Of a DNA stretch of 64,000 bases, positions 26,691 to 35,711 are shown one piece after another; the first letter of the stretch is position 1, and each line of letters starts with the position of its first letter. Both the position numbers and the translations under genes were made by a program. The notes below the pieces were generated by a model. That model was not told the DNA's origin, made no database searches, and worked only from the letters and a program-made list of their open reading frames with translations. Location: positions 1-64,000 of the forward strand of contig JAFVOU010000029.1 in assembly GCA_017505635.1 (NCBI GenBank), read 5' to 3'. The DNA is from Oscillospiraceae bacterium (GTDB taxonomy: Bacteria; Bacillota; Clostridia; Oscillospirales; Ruminococcaceae).

Positions 26691-28397
26691 TTATTTGAGA
26701 ATTGGTTTGATATCTGCATCAATTTTAGCTTTGATTGCAGATGCTTCTTCCAGGTCTTTACCTTTGATGGAGTAGTAAACTTTTACCTTTGGTTCTGTAC
26801 CGGATGGGCGAACAATAACCTGATGACCGCCAGCCAGCCAGTAGATAAGAATGTTTGCTTTTGGAAGATGAATTTCTTCAGTTGCACCTGTTGCAACTGT
26901 AAGTTTTGTAAGGGAATTGTAGTCTTCTCTTACTTCTACTTCCATGCCGCCAAGGGATGTAAGCGGATTTTCACGCAGGCCGTTCATAATGTTTTTCATT
27001 GTTTCCATACCTGCAAGGCCTTCAAATTCGTAGGAGTCAACCTTGTTGAGGAAGTAACCGAATTTTGCATAGATTTCGCTGAGAGCCTGATTTACGGAAG
27101 AACCGATGCTTCTGTAGTAAGCTGCCATTTCTGCAATCATAAGTGTTGCAACAACAGCGTCTTTGTCTCTTACGCGTGTGCCAACAAGGTAGCCGTAGCT
27201 TTCTTCAAAGCCAAGGATAAAGCGGTTTTCTTCGCCTTTTGCTTCAAGAAGAGCAATCTGTTCGCCGATATATTTAAAGCCTGTGAGAACGTTTTTCATT
27301 TCTACGCCGTGGCTCTTTGCAACTTCGTCTGCAAGGCTGGAGGAAACAATGGATTTAACCATAACAGGATTTTCCGGCATGCATCCAAGTTCTTTTCTTG
27401 TTTTTGCAATGTAGTCTGTGAGAAGGATACCTACCTGGTTGCCTGTGATAAGTACATAGTCATCATTTTCTTTAACTGCAATACCTACGCGGTCTGCGTC
27501 AGGGTCTGTAGCAATAAGAATGTCACCGTCAAGTTCTTTAAGTCTGTCAAGACCAAGCTGCATTGCTTCACGGATTTCAGGGTTTGGATATGGACATGTC
27601 GGGAAGTTGCCGTCCGGCATTTCCTGTTCTTTAACAACTGTGATATCTGCAAGACCTGCTTTGCCGAGAACTGTTCTTACAGGCACGTTACCGCTGCCGT
27701 TAAGTGGGGAGTAAACAATTTTAAGACCTTCTTTTGTAAAGATGTCTTTGCGGAGCATACAGCCAAGAACATAGTTGTAGTATTCTTCTTCAACTTCTTT
27801 GGAGATGTATTCGATTTTACCTTCTGCAAGTGCAGCATCGAAATCTGTGTATTTGATATCTTTGAAGATATCAAGCTTGTTGATTTCTGCAAGAACTTTA
27901 TCTGCGCTGCCGCTTGTCATCTGACATCCGTCAGGACCATATACTTTGTAGCCGTTGTATTTTGCAGGGTTGTGGCTTGCTGTAACCATTACGCCTGCAT
28001 CACAGCCAAGGCGTCTTGTTGCAAAGGAGAGCATTGGTACCGGTTTAAGTGCATCGTAGAGGTAAACTTTGATGCCGTTTGCAGCAAGAACGTTTGCTGT
28101 GATTTTTGCAAACACATCACTCTTGATACGGGAGTCATAGGAAACCGCAACAGAAGATTCCTTGCCCTGTGCTTTGAGGAATTCTGCAAGACCCTGTGTT
28201 GCTTTTGCAACTGTGTATACATTCATACGGTTTGTACCTGCGCCAAGAACGCCGCGCAGACCTGCTGTACCAAATTCAAGGTTGAGCAAAAATCTGTCTT
28301 TGATAGCATCATCGTTGCCGTGAATGCTTTCCAGTTCTGTGAGGAGGTCTTCTTCTTTTACTGTGTGAAGCCATCTTTCGTATTCGAGGTTATACAT
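26691..28397 (-). CDS. Phosphoglucomutase/phosphomannomutase family enzyme
   Basis: This is a 568-residue alpha-D-phosphohexomutase. The catalytic phosphoserine is Ser141 in VTASHNPAKYNGYK, the metal-binding loop is ATDPDADRVGIAV, the sugar-binding loop is GFEESYGYLVGT, and the phosphate-binding loop is RPSGTEPKVKVYY. The length matches the long PgcA-type phosphoglucomutases of Bacillota, which interconvert glucose 6-phosphate and glucose 1-phosphate for glycan synthesis. Specificity for glucose over mannose is inferred from length only. It is apparently monocistronic, with a perfect TTGACA promoter (28456-28484) divergent from the YifB gene. Confidence 0.93.
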   Translation of the reverse strand: MYNLEYERWLHTVKEEDLLTELESIHGNDDAIKDRFLLNLEFGTAGLRGVLGAGTNRMNVYTVAKATQGLAEFLKAQGKESSVAVSYDSRIKSDVFAKITANVLAANGIKVYLYDALKPVPMLSFATRRLGCDAGVMVTASHNPAKYNGYKVYGPDGCQMTSGSADKVLAEINKLDIFKDIKYTDFDAALAEGKIEYISKEVEEEYYNYVLGCMLRKDIFTKEGLKIVYSPLNGSGNVPVRTVLGKAGLADITVVKEQEMPDGNFPTCPYPNPEIREAMQLGLDRLKELDGDILIATDPDADRVGIAVKENDDYVLITGNQVGILLTDYIAKTRKELGCMPENPVMVKSIVSSSLADEVAKSHGVEMKNVLTGFKYIGEQIALLEAKGEENRFILGFEESYGYLVGTRVRDKDAVVATLMIAEMAAYYRSIGSSVNQALSEIYAKFGYFLNKVDSYEFEGLAGMETMKNIMNGLRENPLTSLGGMEVEVREDYNSLTKLTVATGATEEIHLPKANILIYWLAGGHQVIVRPSGTEPKVKVYYSIKGKDLEEASAIKAKIDADIKPILK

Positions 28398-28455
28398 AAT
28401 GTTCTCCTTTTTATATATTATTAAAATTAATAAATTACATAATTTATCAATTTTA

Positions 28456-28484
28456 ATTTTAAACCTTATCTATAAAGTTGTCAA
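28456..28484 (-). promoter_or_regulatory. Promoter of the phosphosugar mutase gene
   Basis: Read leftward, TTGACA (28479-28484) and TAAAAT (28456-28461) have a 17-nt spacer. An inverted repeat AAAGTTG-TCAAT-CAACTTT (28474-28492) overlaps the -35 box and lies just before the divergent -35 box, so one regulator could act on both genes. Confidence 0.65.
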
Positions 28485-28493
28485 TCAACTTTA

Positions 28494-28522
28494 TTGCAAT
28501 AAACAAGGTAATATTGTATGAT
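28494..28522 (+). promoter_or_regulatory. Promoter of the YifB-like gene
   Basis: TTGCAA (28494-28499) and TATGAT (28517-28522) have a 17-nt spacer, 42 bases before the ATG at 28565. Confidence 0.6.
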
Positions 28523-28564
28523 AAAAATATAATTTTTTTGTACAAATGCACTTGGGGTGATAAA

Positions 28565-30079
28565 ATGTTAAGTAAGATTTACAGTTTTGGCGTAAACGGC
28601 ATCGACGGCTATATGGTAACGGTGGAAACCCACGTTTCCAGCGGGATGCCTGCCGTGGATATCGTCGGACTGACCGATAATGCCATAAAAGAGTCCCGCG
28701 AACGTGTGCGTTCGGCAATAAAAAACAACAGTTTTACCTTTCCTTCATCAAGAATAACCGTAAATCTTGCACCTGCCGATGTAAGAAAAAGCGGTACAGT
28801 ATACGATGTACCAATTATGCTTGGAATTCTGGAAAGCACCGGGGCAATACCCAAAATCAATCCCGCATATGCATTTGCCGGTGAACTAAGCCTTGACGGA
28901 TACGTACGCGGCATAAACGGCGCCCTTTCAATGGCTTTATGTGCCAGAGACAACGGCATAACACATATCTTTCTTCCTGCCGAAAACGCAAATGAAGCCA
29001 GTGTTGTTGACGGGGTAAAAGTTTTTGCAGTTGAACATATCACCCAGATTGTAAATTTTTTAAAGGATGAAAGTACCCTGTCTCCTCACATATATCACCC
29101 TGACATCACCAAAGAAACTTTCCTTGATTTTAAAGATGTAAAAGGTCAGGAGGAAGCCAAGCGTGCTTTGGAAATTGCCGCAAGCGGATTGCACAATATA
29201 TGCCTCAGTGGCCCTCCGGGCAGCGGCAAATCCATGCTGGCAAAAAGATTGCCATCAATTATGCCGCCTGTTTCGGTGGAAGAAGCTATCGAAACCACAA
29301 AAATTTATTCCATGGCCGGATTGCTTGAAAAAAACAGCGGTCTTATAAAACAACGCCCGTTCCGTTCACCGCACCATTCAGTTTCTACTGCGGCACTTAC
29401 AGGCGGTGGTCCATGGGCAAAACCCGGCGAAATTTCCCTCGCTCACAACGGTGTGCTTTTTCTTGATGAACTTCCGGAATTTCACCGCGATGCCCTTGAA
29501 GCACTGCGTGCCCCCCTTGAAGATAACCGTGTTGTGGTTGCCCGCGCAAACAGCACCCATATCTACCCAAGCAATATTATGCTTGTAGGCGCCATGAACC
29601 CCTGCCCCTGCGGATATCTGAACGACGATTTTCATCCCTGCACCTGCAGTTCCAACCAGATTGAAAGATATAAGTCCAAACTCAGCGGTCCTCTGCTGGA
29701 CAGAATTGACATTTTTGTAAATGTGGCAAGTGTAAAATACGAAGAACTTGCAGGCGATGACTACACTGCCGAAAGCAGCGAAGAAATTCTGCAGCGCGTG
29801 CTTGTGGCAAGGCAGATGCAGGCAGAACGGTTTAAAGATACGGATATTGCCTCCAATTCGACAATTCCGTCTTCACAGATAAGACAGATGTGCAAAACAA
29901 GCAGGAAGGCGCAGGCAGTATTGGAAAAAGCATTTAAAAGCATGGGGCTTTCTGCCCGCAGCTACGATAAAATTTTAAAGGTAGCCCGCACAATTGCCGA
30001 CCTTGAACAGTCTCCGCTTATTGAAGAAATGCATATGCTGGAGGCCGTGCAGTATAGAAATTTTGACCGGAAATTTTAA
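28565..30079 (+). CDS. YifB/ComM family Mg chelatase-like AAA+ ATPase
   Basis: The 504-residue protein has an N-terminal Lon-protease-like fold domain (MLSKIYSFGVNGIDGYMVTVE) and a central AAA+ module with Walker A GPPGSGKSMLAKRL (near residue 216), Walker B VLFLDELPEF and sensor residues. An inserted cysteine motif CPCGYLNDDFHPCTC precedes the C-terminal helical lid. ComM homologues are hexameric helicases that promote branch migration during natural transformation; the role in Clostridia is unproven. The ATG at 28565 follows GGGGTGAT. An in-frame start at 28478 lies upstream of the promoter -10 box and is rejected. It is monocistronic and ends at a strong terminator. Confidence 0.94.
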   Translation: MLSKIYSFGVNGIDGYMVTVETHVSSGMPAVDIVGLTDNAIKESRERVRSAIKNNSFTFPSSRITVNLAPADVRKSGTVYDVPIMLGILESTGAIPKINPAYAFAGELSLDGYVRGINGALSMALCARDNGITHIFLPAENANEASVVDGVKVFAVEHITQIVNFLKDESTLSPHIYHPDITKETFLDFKDVKGQEEAKRALEIAASGLHNICLSGPPGSGKSMLAKRLPSIMPPVSVEEAIETTKIYSMAGLLEKNSGLIKQRPFRSPHHSVSTAALTGGGPWAKPGEISLAHNGVLFLDELPEFHRDALEALRAPLEDNRVVVARANSTHIYPSNIMLVGAMNPCPCGYLNDDFHPCTCSSNQIERYKSKLSGPLLDRIDIFVNVASVKYEELAGDDYTAESSEEILQRVLVARQMQAERFKDTDIASNSTIPSSQIRQMCKTSRKAQAVLEKAFKSMGLSARSYDKILKVARTIADLEQSPLIEEMHMLEAVQYRNFDRKF

Positions 30080-30089
30080 ACATCAAAAT

Positions 30090-30126
30090 AAAAAGTCTGA
30101 ACCGAATCGGTTCAGACTTTTTTTTG
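30090..30126. terminator. Bidirectional intrinsic terminator
   Basis: A 12-bp stem AAAGTCTGAACC/GGTTCAGACTTT (30092-30103 with 30109-30120) has T8 rightward and A-rich sequence leftward. It is shared by the convergent YifB and GNAT genes. Confidence 0.93.
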
Positions 30127-30741
30127 TTATCCCAGTTGTTCCGGGAGTATGAGTTTTTGTTTTGGCGCAAAAGTTTTGTCAAACTCTTCCGCCTCTGCTT
30201 CGTTTACAAAATATCCGCCCGGGTCTGTGTAGCTGCCGCACACATTGTCCAGAATACCATTTTTCAATTCTTTAATCAGAAAAAAATCAGCATCCGGATA
30301 TTCTTTATAAACAATTCCTTTTGTCTTTGCAATTTCAAAACCAAATTTACCATACAGGTCTATGTTGCCTGTTATCGCAACAGCTTCCGCACCAAGCTTC
30401 TTTGCCTTTTCTATGGAAAATTCAAGCAGAAAAGCACCATATCCCTTCCTTTGATGCTGCGGTGCAATACTGAACGGTCCGAATGTCATTACAGGCATTT
30501 GTTCACCGCTCTGCAAATCTATCCGGGCGTTTGCATACATTATATGTCCGATAATTTCACCGTTCTTTTCCAATACCAGACTTAACTCCGGGATAAATTC
30601 TTCCCTGCTGCGAAAGCAATGCAGCACATAATGTTCAAGACACCCCGGACGGTATACGTTCCAGAATGCTTCTCTGGTCAGTTCTTCAACTGTACGGTAA
30701 TCTCTCTGTGTTTCAACACGGATAACAAGGTCTTTTATCAT
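30127..30741 (-). CDS. GNAT family N-acetyltransferase (YhbS-like)
   Basis: The 204-residue acetyltransferase contains IRVETQRDYRTVEELTREAF at the N-terminus, FGPFSIAPQHQRKGYGAFLL (acetyl-CoA QxxGxG loop near residues 92-111) and a C-terminal extension ending FDKTFAPKQKLILPEQ. The arrangement and length resemble the YhbS-type subgroup, whose acceptors are unknown. GGAGG precedes the ATG at 30741. Upstream lies a strong hairpin (30780-30812) in the probable leader. Confidence 0.87.
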   Translation of the reverse strand: MIKDLVIRVETQRDYRTVEELTREAFWNVYRPGCLEHYVLHCFRSREEFIPELSLVLEKNGEIIGHIMYANARIDLQSGEQMPVMTFGPFSIAPQHQRKGYGAFLLEFSIEKAKKLGAEAVAITGNIDLYGKFGFEIAKTKGIVYKEYPDADFFLIKELKNGILDNVCGSYTDPGGYFVNEAEAEEFDKTFAPKQKLILPEQLG

Positions 30742-30779
30742 TATTTAATCCTCCTGAAAATTGTTGACCGTCAATTTAT

Positions 30780-30812
30780 GGGAGGTTTTTGCGGATATGC
30801 AGCAAACCTCCC
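30780..30812. other. Strong hairpin upstream of the GNAT gene
   Basis: GGGAGGTTT (30780-30788) pairs perfectly with AAACCTCCC (30804-30812), with an inner TTGC/GCAA extension. Neither flank has a U-run, so it is not a classic terminator. It lies between the sdaAA terminator and the GNAT start and may be a leader structure or an operator. Confidence 0.4.
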
Positions 30813-30881
30813 GGTTATGCCACAATCTCCAAGGTGTTGTTTTTCTTCAAACAGCAATCTCCTGAAATTAAATTTATAACA

Positions 30882-30912
30882 AAACCTCAGACTGTACGGC
30901 TGAGGTTTATGT
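30882..30912 (-). terminator. Intrinsic terminator after sdaAA
   Basis: A 9-bp stem AAACCTCAG/CTGAGGTTT (30882-30890 with 30900-30908) is followed leftward by TTGTTATAAATTT. It lies close after the sdaAA stop. Confidence 0.75.
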
Positions 30913-30924
30913 ATACTGATAATA

Positions 30925-31800
30925 TTATTCCACGCCGAAAACTTCTTTGTAGATAGCTTTGCCTGCAGGTGTTGTTGCGATACCGCCTTTTGCTGTTTCG
31001 CGCAGCTGTGGAGGAAGCATTTTACCTACTTTGAACATTGCTTCAACAACTTCATCAAATGGGATGTGGCTTACCTGACCTGCAAGTGCCATATCTGCAG
31101 CAATCATAGCATTAACAGCACCGGAAGCATTTCTCTGAGCACAAGGAAGAGCAACAAGACCTGCTACAGGGTCGCAAACAAGACCCATAACGTTAATCAT
31201 TGCAAAACCTGCTGCATCAAAACAAGCTTGGTCATCTGCGCCTTTGAGGTATGCTGCAGAAGCTGCTGCCATACTGGAAGCAACACCGCATTCTGCCTGA
31301 CAACCGCCGTCAGCACCTGCAACTGTTGCATTTCTTGTGTAGATAGCGCCAACTGCAGAAGCATAGATAAGAGCTTCAACAACTTTTTCTCTTGCAAAAC
31401 CTTCTTTGTTCATCATACCAACAAGAACTGCAGGAAGAATACCGCAGCTGCCTGCTGTTGGGGAAGCACAGATTTTACCCATGGAAGCATTAACTTCGCT
31501 GGAAGAATATGCAAGTGCCATAATGTAGTTCATATAGTTGCCTGTTACGGAACCTTCTTTTTTGGAATATTCGTACTGGCAGTTTGCAACACCGTCCACA
31601 AGACCGCCCTTTGTTGCCTGTCTGTGTTCAAGGGCTTTTGTTGCAGAACCAATCATAACATCAAGACGGTTTTCAAAATGTTCCCAGAGTTTTTCTCTTG
31701 TAAGACCTGTAAGTTTGATTTCTGCATCGAGAGCTATTTCCCATGCACGCTTATTCTCTTTGGCACAAAGTTCCAAGAGTTCCTGACCGTTTTTATACAT
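30925..31800 (-). CDS. sdaAA: L-serine dehydratase, iron-sulfur-dependent, alpha subunit
   Basis: The 291-residue catalytic subunit has conserved cysteines in ICASPTAGSCGILPAVLVG, ADGGCQAECGVASSMAA and MGLVCDPVAGLVALPCAQRNA. These are the regions that hold the oxygen-labile [4Fe-4S] cluster in this family. With the beta subunit it deaminates L-serine to pyruvate and ammonia in the cytoplasm. GGAGG lies inside the end of sdaAB, and the ATG is 3 bases past that gene's stop, indicating tight coupling. Split alpha/beta genes are the usual arrangement in Bacillota. Confidence 0.96.
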   Translation of the reverse strand: MYKNGQELLELCAKENKRAWEIALDAEIKLTGLTREKLWEHFENRLDVMIGSATKALEHRQATKGGLVDGVANCQYEYSKKEGSVTGNYMNYIMALAYSSSEVNASMGKICASPTAGSCGILPAVLVGMMNKEGFAREKVVEALIYASAVGAIYTRNATVAGADGGCQAECGVASSMAAASAAYLKGADDQACFDAAGFAMINVMGLVCDPVAGLVALPCAQRNASGAVNAMIAADMALAGQVSHIPFDEVVEAMFKVGKMLPPQLRETAKGGIATTPAGKAIYKEVFGVE

Positions 31801-31803
31801 AAA

Positions 31804-32475
31804 TTAGCCCTCCTGTATATTAACAACAACTACGGAAAGTACGTTGTTAACCTGTCTTAAATCGTTGATAACATTTTCCGGAATAATCTGGTCGCATTCA
31901 ATAAGGCAGTAAGCTGTATCACCTTTGGATGTACGGCTAACCTTCATTGTAGCGATGTTGATGTTGTCATATGCAAGGATAGCACTGATATCACTTACAA
32001 CACCTTTAACGTCATTCTGTTTAACAATAATTGTGGACAGAGATGCGTTGAATTCACAGGCAAGACCGTTGATGTTTGTAATGAGAATACGGCCGCCACC
32101 AAGGGAAGCGCCTTCCACAAAATATTCTGTACCGTCTACAAGGCAGAATGTAATTCTTGCTGTATTTTCGTATGGACTTACAATTTCTGTTGGATAGAAT
32201 TCAAACTCAAGACCGCGGCTTGCTGCAATTTCAAAGCTGTTGCCAAGTCTTTCGTCATCTTCGCTCATACCAAGGGCACCTGCAACCAGAGCATAATCTG
32301 TAAAATGACCTTTGTATGTGCTTGCAAAGGAACCGCCAAGACCAAATTTTACCCTGTTGAAAGGTTTGCCTGCGATTGTCATTGCTGTTTTTGCAAGTTT
32401 TGCAGCACCTGCTGTGTGTGAACTTGATGGACCAATCATAATTGGGCCTACAACGTCAAGAAGACTGATGTTCAT
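31804..32475 (-). CDS. sdaAB: L-serine dehydratase, iron-sulfur-dependent, beta subunit
   Basis: The 223-residue subunit has the N-terminal motif DVVGPIMIGPSSSHTAGAAKLAK of the serine dehydratase beta domain and a C-terminal ACT domain (residues about 148-223, TIIVKQNDVKGVVSDISAIL) that in homologues senses serine. It is transcribed first, with GGAGG before the ATG and a good promoter at 32553-32581, and continues into sdaAA. Confidence 0.96.
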   Translation of the reverse strand: MNISLLDVVGPIMIGPSSSHTAGAAKLAKTAMTIAGKPFNRVKFGLGGSFASTYKGHFTDYALVAGALGMSEDDERLGNSFEIAASRGLEFEFYPTEIVSPYENTARITFCLVDGTEYFVEGASLGGGRILITNINGLACEFNASLSTIIVKQNDVKGVVSDISAILAYDNINIATMKVSRTSKGDTAYCLIECDQIIPENVINDLRQVNNVLSVVVVNIQEG

Positions 32476-32552
32476 ACTTTTTCCTCCGTTATTTCTGCAA
32501 CTTTATTAATTTACGCAATGTTTATGCATTAAATTTATTCTAAGATACTTTA

Positions 32553-32581
32553 ATTTTAGCAACACTGCATATTATTGTCAA
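32553..32581 (-). promoter_or_regulatory. Promoter of the sdaAB-sdaAA operon
   Basis: Read leftward, TTGACA (32576-32581) and TAAAAT (32553-32558) have a 17-nt spacer. The leader is about 70 nt and AT-rich, with no recognisable riboswitch. Confidence 0.7.
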
Positions 32582-32720
32582 TAATATAACTTTTCCATTG
32601 TTTCATAAAATAATATTTTATTTAAGTATTAATACCGTTTTTGCAGAACAGCCTGTTTTTTATTATGTATAACAGTATCTGCCATATAAATTGTTTTTAT
32701 ATCATTTTTTTACATATTAC

Positions 32721-32749
32721 TTGCACAAATCTTACAAATACTATACAAT
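32721..32749 (+). promoter_or_regulatory. Promoter of the AI-2E/YtvI-type gene
   Basis: TTGCAC (32721-32726) and TACAAT (32744-32749) have a 17-nt spacer, 28 bases before the ATG at 32778. Confidence 0.6.
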
Positions 32750-32777
32750 ATATGCTGAGATAGTTTGGAGTGATTGT

Positions 32778-33851
32778 ATGCCGTACGAAAGAAAAAAGAA
32801 ATTTATCGTAGACATAATATTTTATGCAATAATTGCCGCAATGGCAGTATTTATTGTAAAATACGCACTTAAATGGATAATGCCATTTGTTGTTGCATTT
32901 GCCGTTTCGGCACTGATTACTCCTGTTGCAGACAGAGTTTCCTGCGATTTTAAAGTAAACAGAAAATTTACCGCCTGTTTTGCTGCCTTTGTATTTTACA
33001 GCATCGCTGCAGGTCTTGTGGTATTAATCGGCTTTGGTCTGTACACAGCATTGAAAAATCTGTTTTATGACCTGCCTTTTATATACGAAAACAGCATAGC
33101 ACCGACCTTTTCGCTGCTTACAGATCAACTGCAGCATTTTCTTTTGGGCATAAGCCCTGAGCTTGGTGAGGCTCTGCAGGATTTCACCGCCGGATTTTCA
33201 GAAAATTTTGGCAGTATGATATCCGACATTTCTGTCGGAGCCATAGGCTGGCTGTCTGCTTATATTGCCAGAATTCCTTATTTTATCGCTGCTGCCTTTA
33301 TCTGTGTTGTTGCAACATTTTTCATTGTTTCAGATTACAGAAACATACGCGCTTTCATAGTGCGTCAGATACCCGGAAAATGGCACCTTTTCCTCAGCGA
33401 TGTGCGTCAATACAGCCTCAAGACCCTTGGCAAATATTTCAAATCCTATGCCCTTATAATGACAATAACCTTCTGCGAACTCACCGTTGCCCTGTGGCTG
33501 CTCGGTGCCGAAAACTTTGTCATTATCGCACTTATAATTGCAGTGTTTGATATTATCCCTGTGTGCGGAAGCGGCGGTGTGCTTATTCCATGGGCAGTAT
33601 TTTCGCTTGTTCAGGGCAGATTTGCCTTTGGCATAGGTATGCTTATCGTATACATTATTATCACCATTATACGTCAGATAATAGAGCCTAAAATTGTAGG
33701 CGACCAGGTTGGGCTTCCGCCTGTTGTCGCACTTATGGCCATGTTTCTAGGTGTAAGATTCATGGGTGTTTTTGGATTGTTTGCATTTCCTATCATCCTT
33801 GTTATCATTAAAAATTTAAACGACAGCGGTCGCATTAAGTTATTCAAATAA
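32778..33851 (+). CDS. AI-2E family membrane protein (YtvI-like)
   Basis: The 357-residue protein has about eight hydrophobic segments and the PF01594 layout: two N-terminal helices, a long soluble segment between residues about 95 and 165, then LKTLGKYFKSYALIMTITFCELTVALWLLG and the C-terminal DIIPVCGSGGVLIPW, IIEPKIVGDQVGLPPVVALMAMFLGV cluster. It resembles YtvI, reported in sporulating Bacillota. The general family exports small solutes or ions, so the name does not prove autoinducer transport. The ATG at 32778 follows GGAGTGAT; the upstream in-frame extension overlaps the promoter and is rejected. Confidence 0.88.
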   Translation: MPYERKKKFIVDIIFYAIIAAMAVFIVKYALKWIMPFVVAFAVSALITPVADRVSCDFKVNRKFTACFAAFVFYSIAAGLVVLIGFGLYTALKNLFYDLPFIYENSIAPTFSLLTDQLQHFLLGISPELGEALQDFTAGFSENFGSMISDISVGAIGWLSAYIARIPYFIAAAFICVVATFFIVSDYRNIRAFIVRQIPGKWHLFLSDVRQYSLKTLGKYFKSYALIMTITFCELTVALWLLGAENFVIIALIIAVFDIIPVCGSGGVLIPWAVFSLVQGRFAFGIGMLIVYIIITIIRQIIEPKIVGDQVGLPPVVALMAMFLGVRFMGVFGLFAFPIILVIIKNLNDSGRIKLFK

Positions 33852-33876
33852 ACCGTATCCTTTCGCGGTTTATTTA
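33850..33876 (+). terminator. Weak terminator-like hairpin
   Basis: AAACCG (33850-33855) pairs with CGGTTT (33866-33871) across a 10-nt loop and is followed by ATTTAATAT. The stem is short and the U-tract poor, so some transcription probably continues into the phosphate cotransporter gene. Confidence 0.45.
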
Positions 33877-33932
33877 ATATAAAATTCAGTATTTTCACAG
33901 TAAACTATTCACACAAAAAGGAAGAAAAACTT

Positions 33933-35567
33933 ATGGAATTATCACAAGCTTTAACTCTCTTTGGCGGTCTTGCATTGTTCCTTTACAGTATGAACATGAT
34001 GAGTGCCGGTCTTGAAGCCGCAGCAGGCAACAAGATGAAATCCATTCTTGAAAAACTTACATCAAGCACTTTTATGGGTGTTATTGTAGGTACTGTTATC
34101 ACCGCAATCATCCAGTCATCCTCTGCAACAACAGTTATGCTTGTTGGTTTTGTAAACTCAGGTCTTATGCAGTTGGGTCAGGCTGTAGGTGTTATCATGG
34201 GTGCAAACATCGGTACAACTGTAACAGGTTTGCTTATCACCCTTGATATCAAGGAAATTGCTCCTATTTTTGCATTTATCGGTGTGTGTTTTATTGTTTT
34301 CTCCAAAAAAGAAAAACTTAACCACTGGGGCAAAATCATTGCAGGTTTCGGTATCCTCTTTATCGGTATGGATATGATGAGCGGCTCTATGAGCGGTCTC
34401 CGTGATTCCGAAGTTTTCGTGAATGTTATCACTGAGTTCTCCAATCCGTTTATCGGTATTCTTGCCGGTACAATCTTTACAGCCATTATCCAGTCATCCT
34501 CTGCTTCTGTTGGTATCCTTCAGGCATTGGCTATGAGTGGTGTTGTTACTCTTGACAACGGTATTTATGTTCTTTTCGGTTTTACAATCGGTACCTGTGT
34601 AACAGCAGTTCTTGCTTCTCTGGGTACATCTGTAAACGCAAAGAGAACAACTCTCATTCACCTTCTGTTCAATATCATCGGTACAGCTATCTTCCTTGTA
34701 ATATGCGAAGTTGTTCCGTTCACAACATGGTTTGCAAACCTGTTCCCTAACAATCCAAGTGCACAGATTGCAAATGCTCACCTTGTATACAAAGTTGTTA
34801 CAACAATCATCCTGTTCCCATTTGCAAAACAGCTGGTTAAACTTGCAACAATAATCCTGCCTGACAAAGAAAGCGAAAAAGTTCGTCCAAGCCTTGAAGA
34901 ACGCTGCAGCCATCTTTCTACATACAACGTTGGTAACATGGCTATCATTATTTCTGCTATCCGCGAAGAACTTGAATATATGTATTCCATCGCAAAGGAA
35001 AATGTTGCTTTAAGCTTTGATGCTGTGCTTGGCCATACAATGGAACATGAAGAAACGCTTAAAGAAAACGAAGATAAACTGGACATGCTGAACGCTCAGA
35101 TAAGCCAGTATATTTCCAGCATTCTTTCAAAACCAATGTCTGCACAGGACTCTGAACTTATCAGCGGCTACTTCCGTATTGTAAGCAATATCGAACGTAT
35201 CGGTGACCATGCAAGAAACTTCTCCGGTTATGTAAAATATCTTACAAGCCACAATATGACATTCTCTGAAAGAGCATTAAGCGAAATTGAAAAGATGAAA
35301 AATGTATGTATGGAAGCTATGAAAGCTTTTGACAGCGATATGAAAACATACAACATCGAAGCTCTTACAGAAATTGCACAGGTTGAACAGCGCCTTGACG
35401 ATCTGACCGATGCATACAGAAAAGCACAGATTGAACGTATGAAAACTACAAGCTGTGCACCTGAAGCAAGTGTGTTCTACTCTGAAATGCTCACAGACGT
35501 TGAACGTATCGGCGACCATATGCTCAATATTGCTGAACAGTTTGCTCAGATGTACTCTAATAAATAA
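33933..35567 (+). CDS. Na/Pi cotransporter family protein with PhoU-like domain
   Basis: The 544-residue protein contains two inverted Na/Pi-cotransporter repeats with the QSSS signatures (IIQSSSATTVMLVGFVNSGLM near residue 63 and IIQSSSASVGILQALAMSG near residue 187). A cytoplasmic C-terminal PhoU-like helical bundle (about 340-540) repeats a RIGDHARNF/RIGDHMLNI motif. Such proteins couple sodium to phosphate movement; the PhoU domain probably regulates flux. AAAGGAAG precedes the ATG. It ends with a strong terminator. Confidence 0.93.
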   Translation: MELSQALTLFGGLALFLYSMNMMSAGLEAAAGNKMKSILEKLTSSTFMGVIVGTVITAIIQSSSATTVMLVGFVNSGLMQLGQAVGVIMGANIGTTVTGLLITLDIKEIAPIFAFIGVCFIVFSKKEKLNHWGKIIAGFGILFIGMDMMSGSMSGLRDSEVFVNVITEFSNPFIGILAGTIFTAIIQSSSASVGILQALAMSGVVTLDNGIYVLFGFTIGTCVTAVLASLGTSVNAKRTTLIHLLFNIIGTAIFLVICEVVPFTTWFANLFPNNPSAQIANAHLVYKVVTTIILFPFAKQLVKLATIILPDKESEKVRPSLEERCSHLSTYNVGNMAIIISAIREELEYMYSIAKENVALSFDAVLGHTMEHEETLKENEDKLDMLNAQISQYISSILSKPMSAQDSELISGYFRIVSNIERIGDHARNFSGYVKYLTSHNMTFSERALSEIEKMKNVCMEAMKAFDSDMKTYNIEALTEIAQVEQRLDDLTDAYRKAQIERMKTTSCAPEASVFYSEMLTDVERIGDHMLNIAEQFAQMYSNK

Positions 35568-35583
35568 TATAATATATACATTA

Positions 35584-35614
35584 AAGCCGTTGCTCTGCAG
35601 CGGCTTTTTTTGTT
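35584..35614 (+). terminator. Intrinsic terminator after the Na/Pi gene
   Basis: AAAGCCGTTGC pairs with GCAGCGGCTTT (one wobble) and is followed by T7. It isolates the gene from the T-box operon. Confidence 0.9.
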
Positions 35615-35676
35615 AAGTTAAGCAGTTTAAGCAAAAACAATTTCTTAAAAAAATTAATATTTTTCCCAAAAAAGTA

Positions 35677-35705
35677 TTGACAAATCAAAAGAACAGGTGT
35701 ACTAT
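35677..35705 (+). promoter_or_regulatory. Promoter of the T-box-controlled transporter operon
   Basis: TTGACA (35677-35682) and TACTAT (35700-35705) have a 17-nt spacer. Transcription should start near 35712, at the 5' edge of the T-box leader. Confidence 0.8.
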
Positions 35706-35711
35706 AGTATC

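Noticed and set aside
26823..28424. 533-codon plus-strand frame opposite the phosphosugar mutase
   Set aside because: Shadow frame with Cys/Phe-rich composition; the mutase motifs on the other strand are unambiguous.
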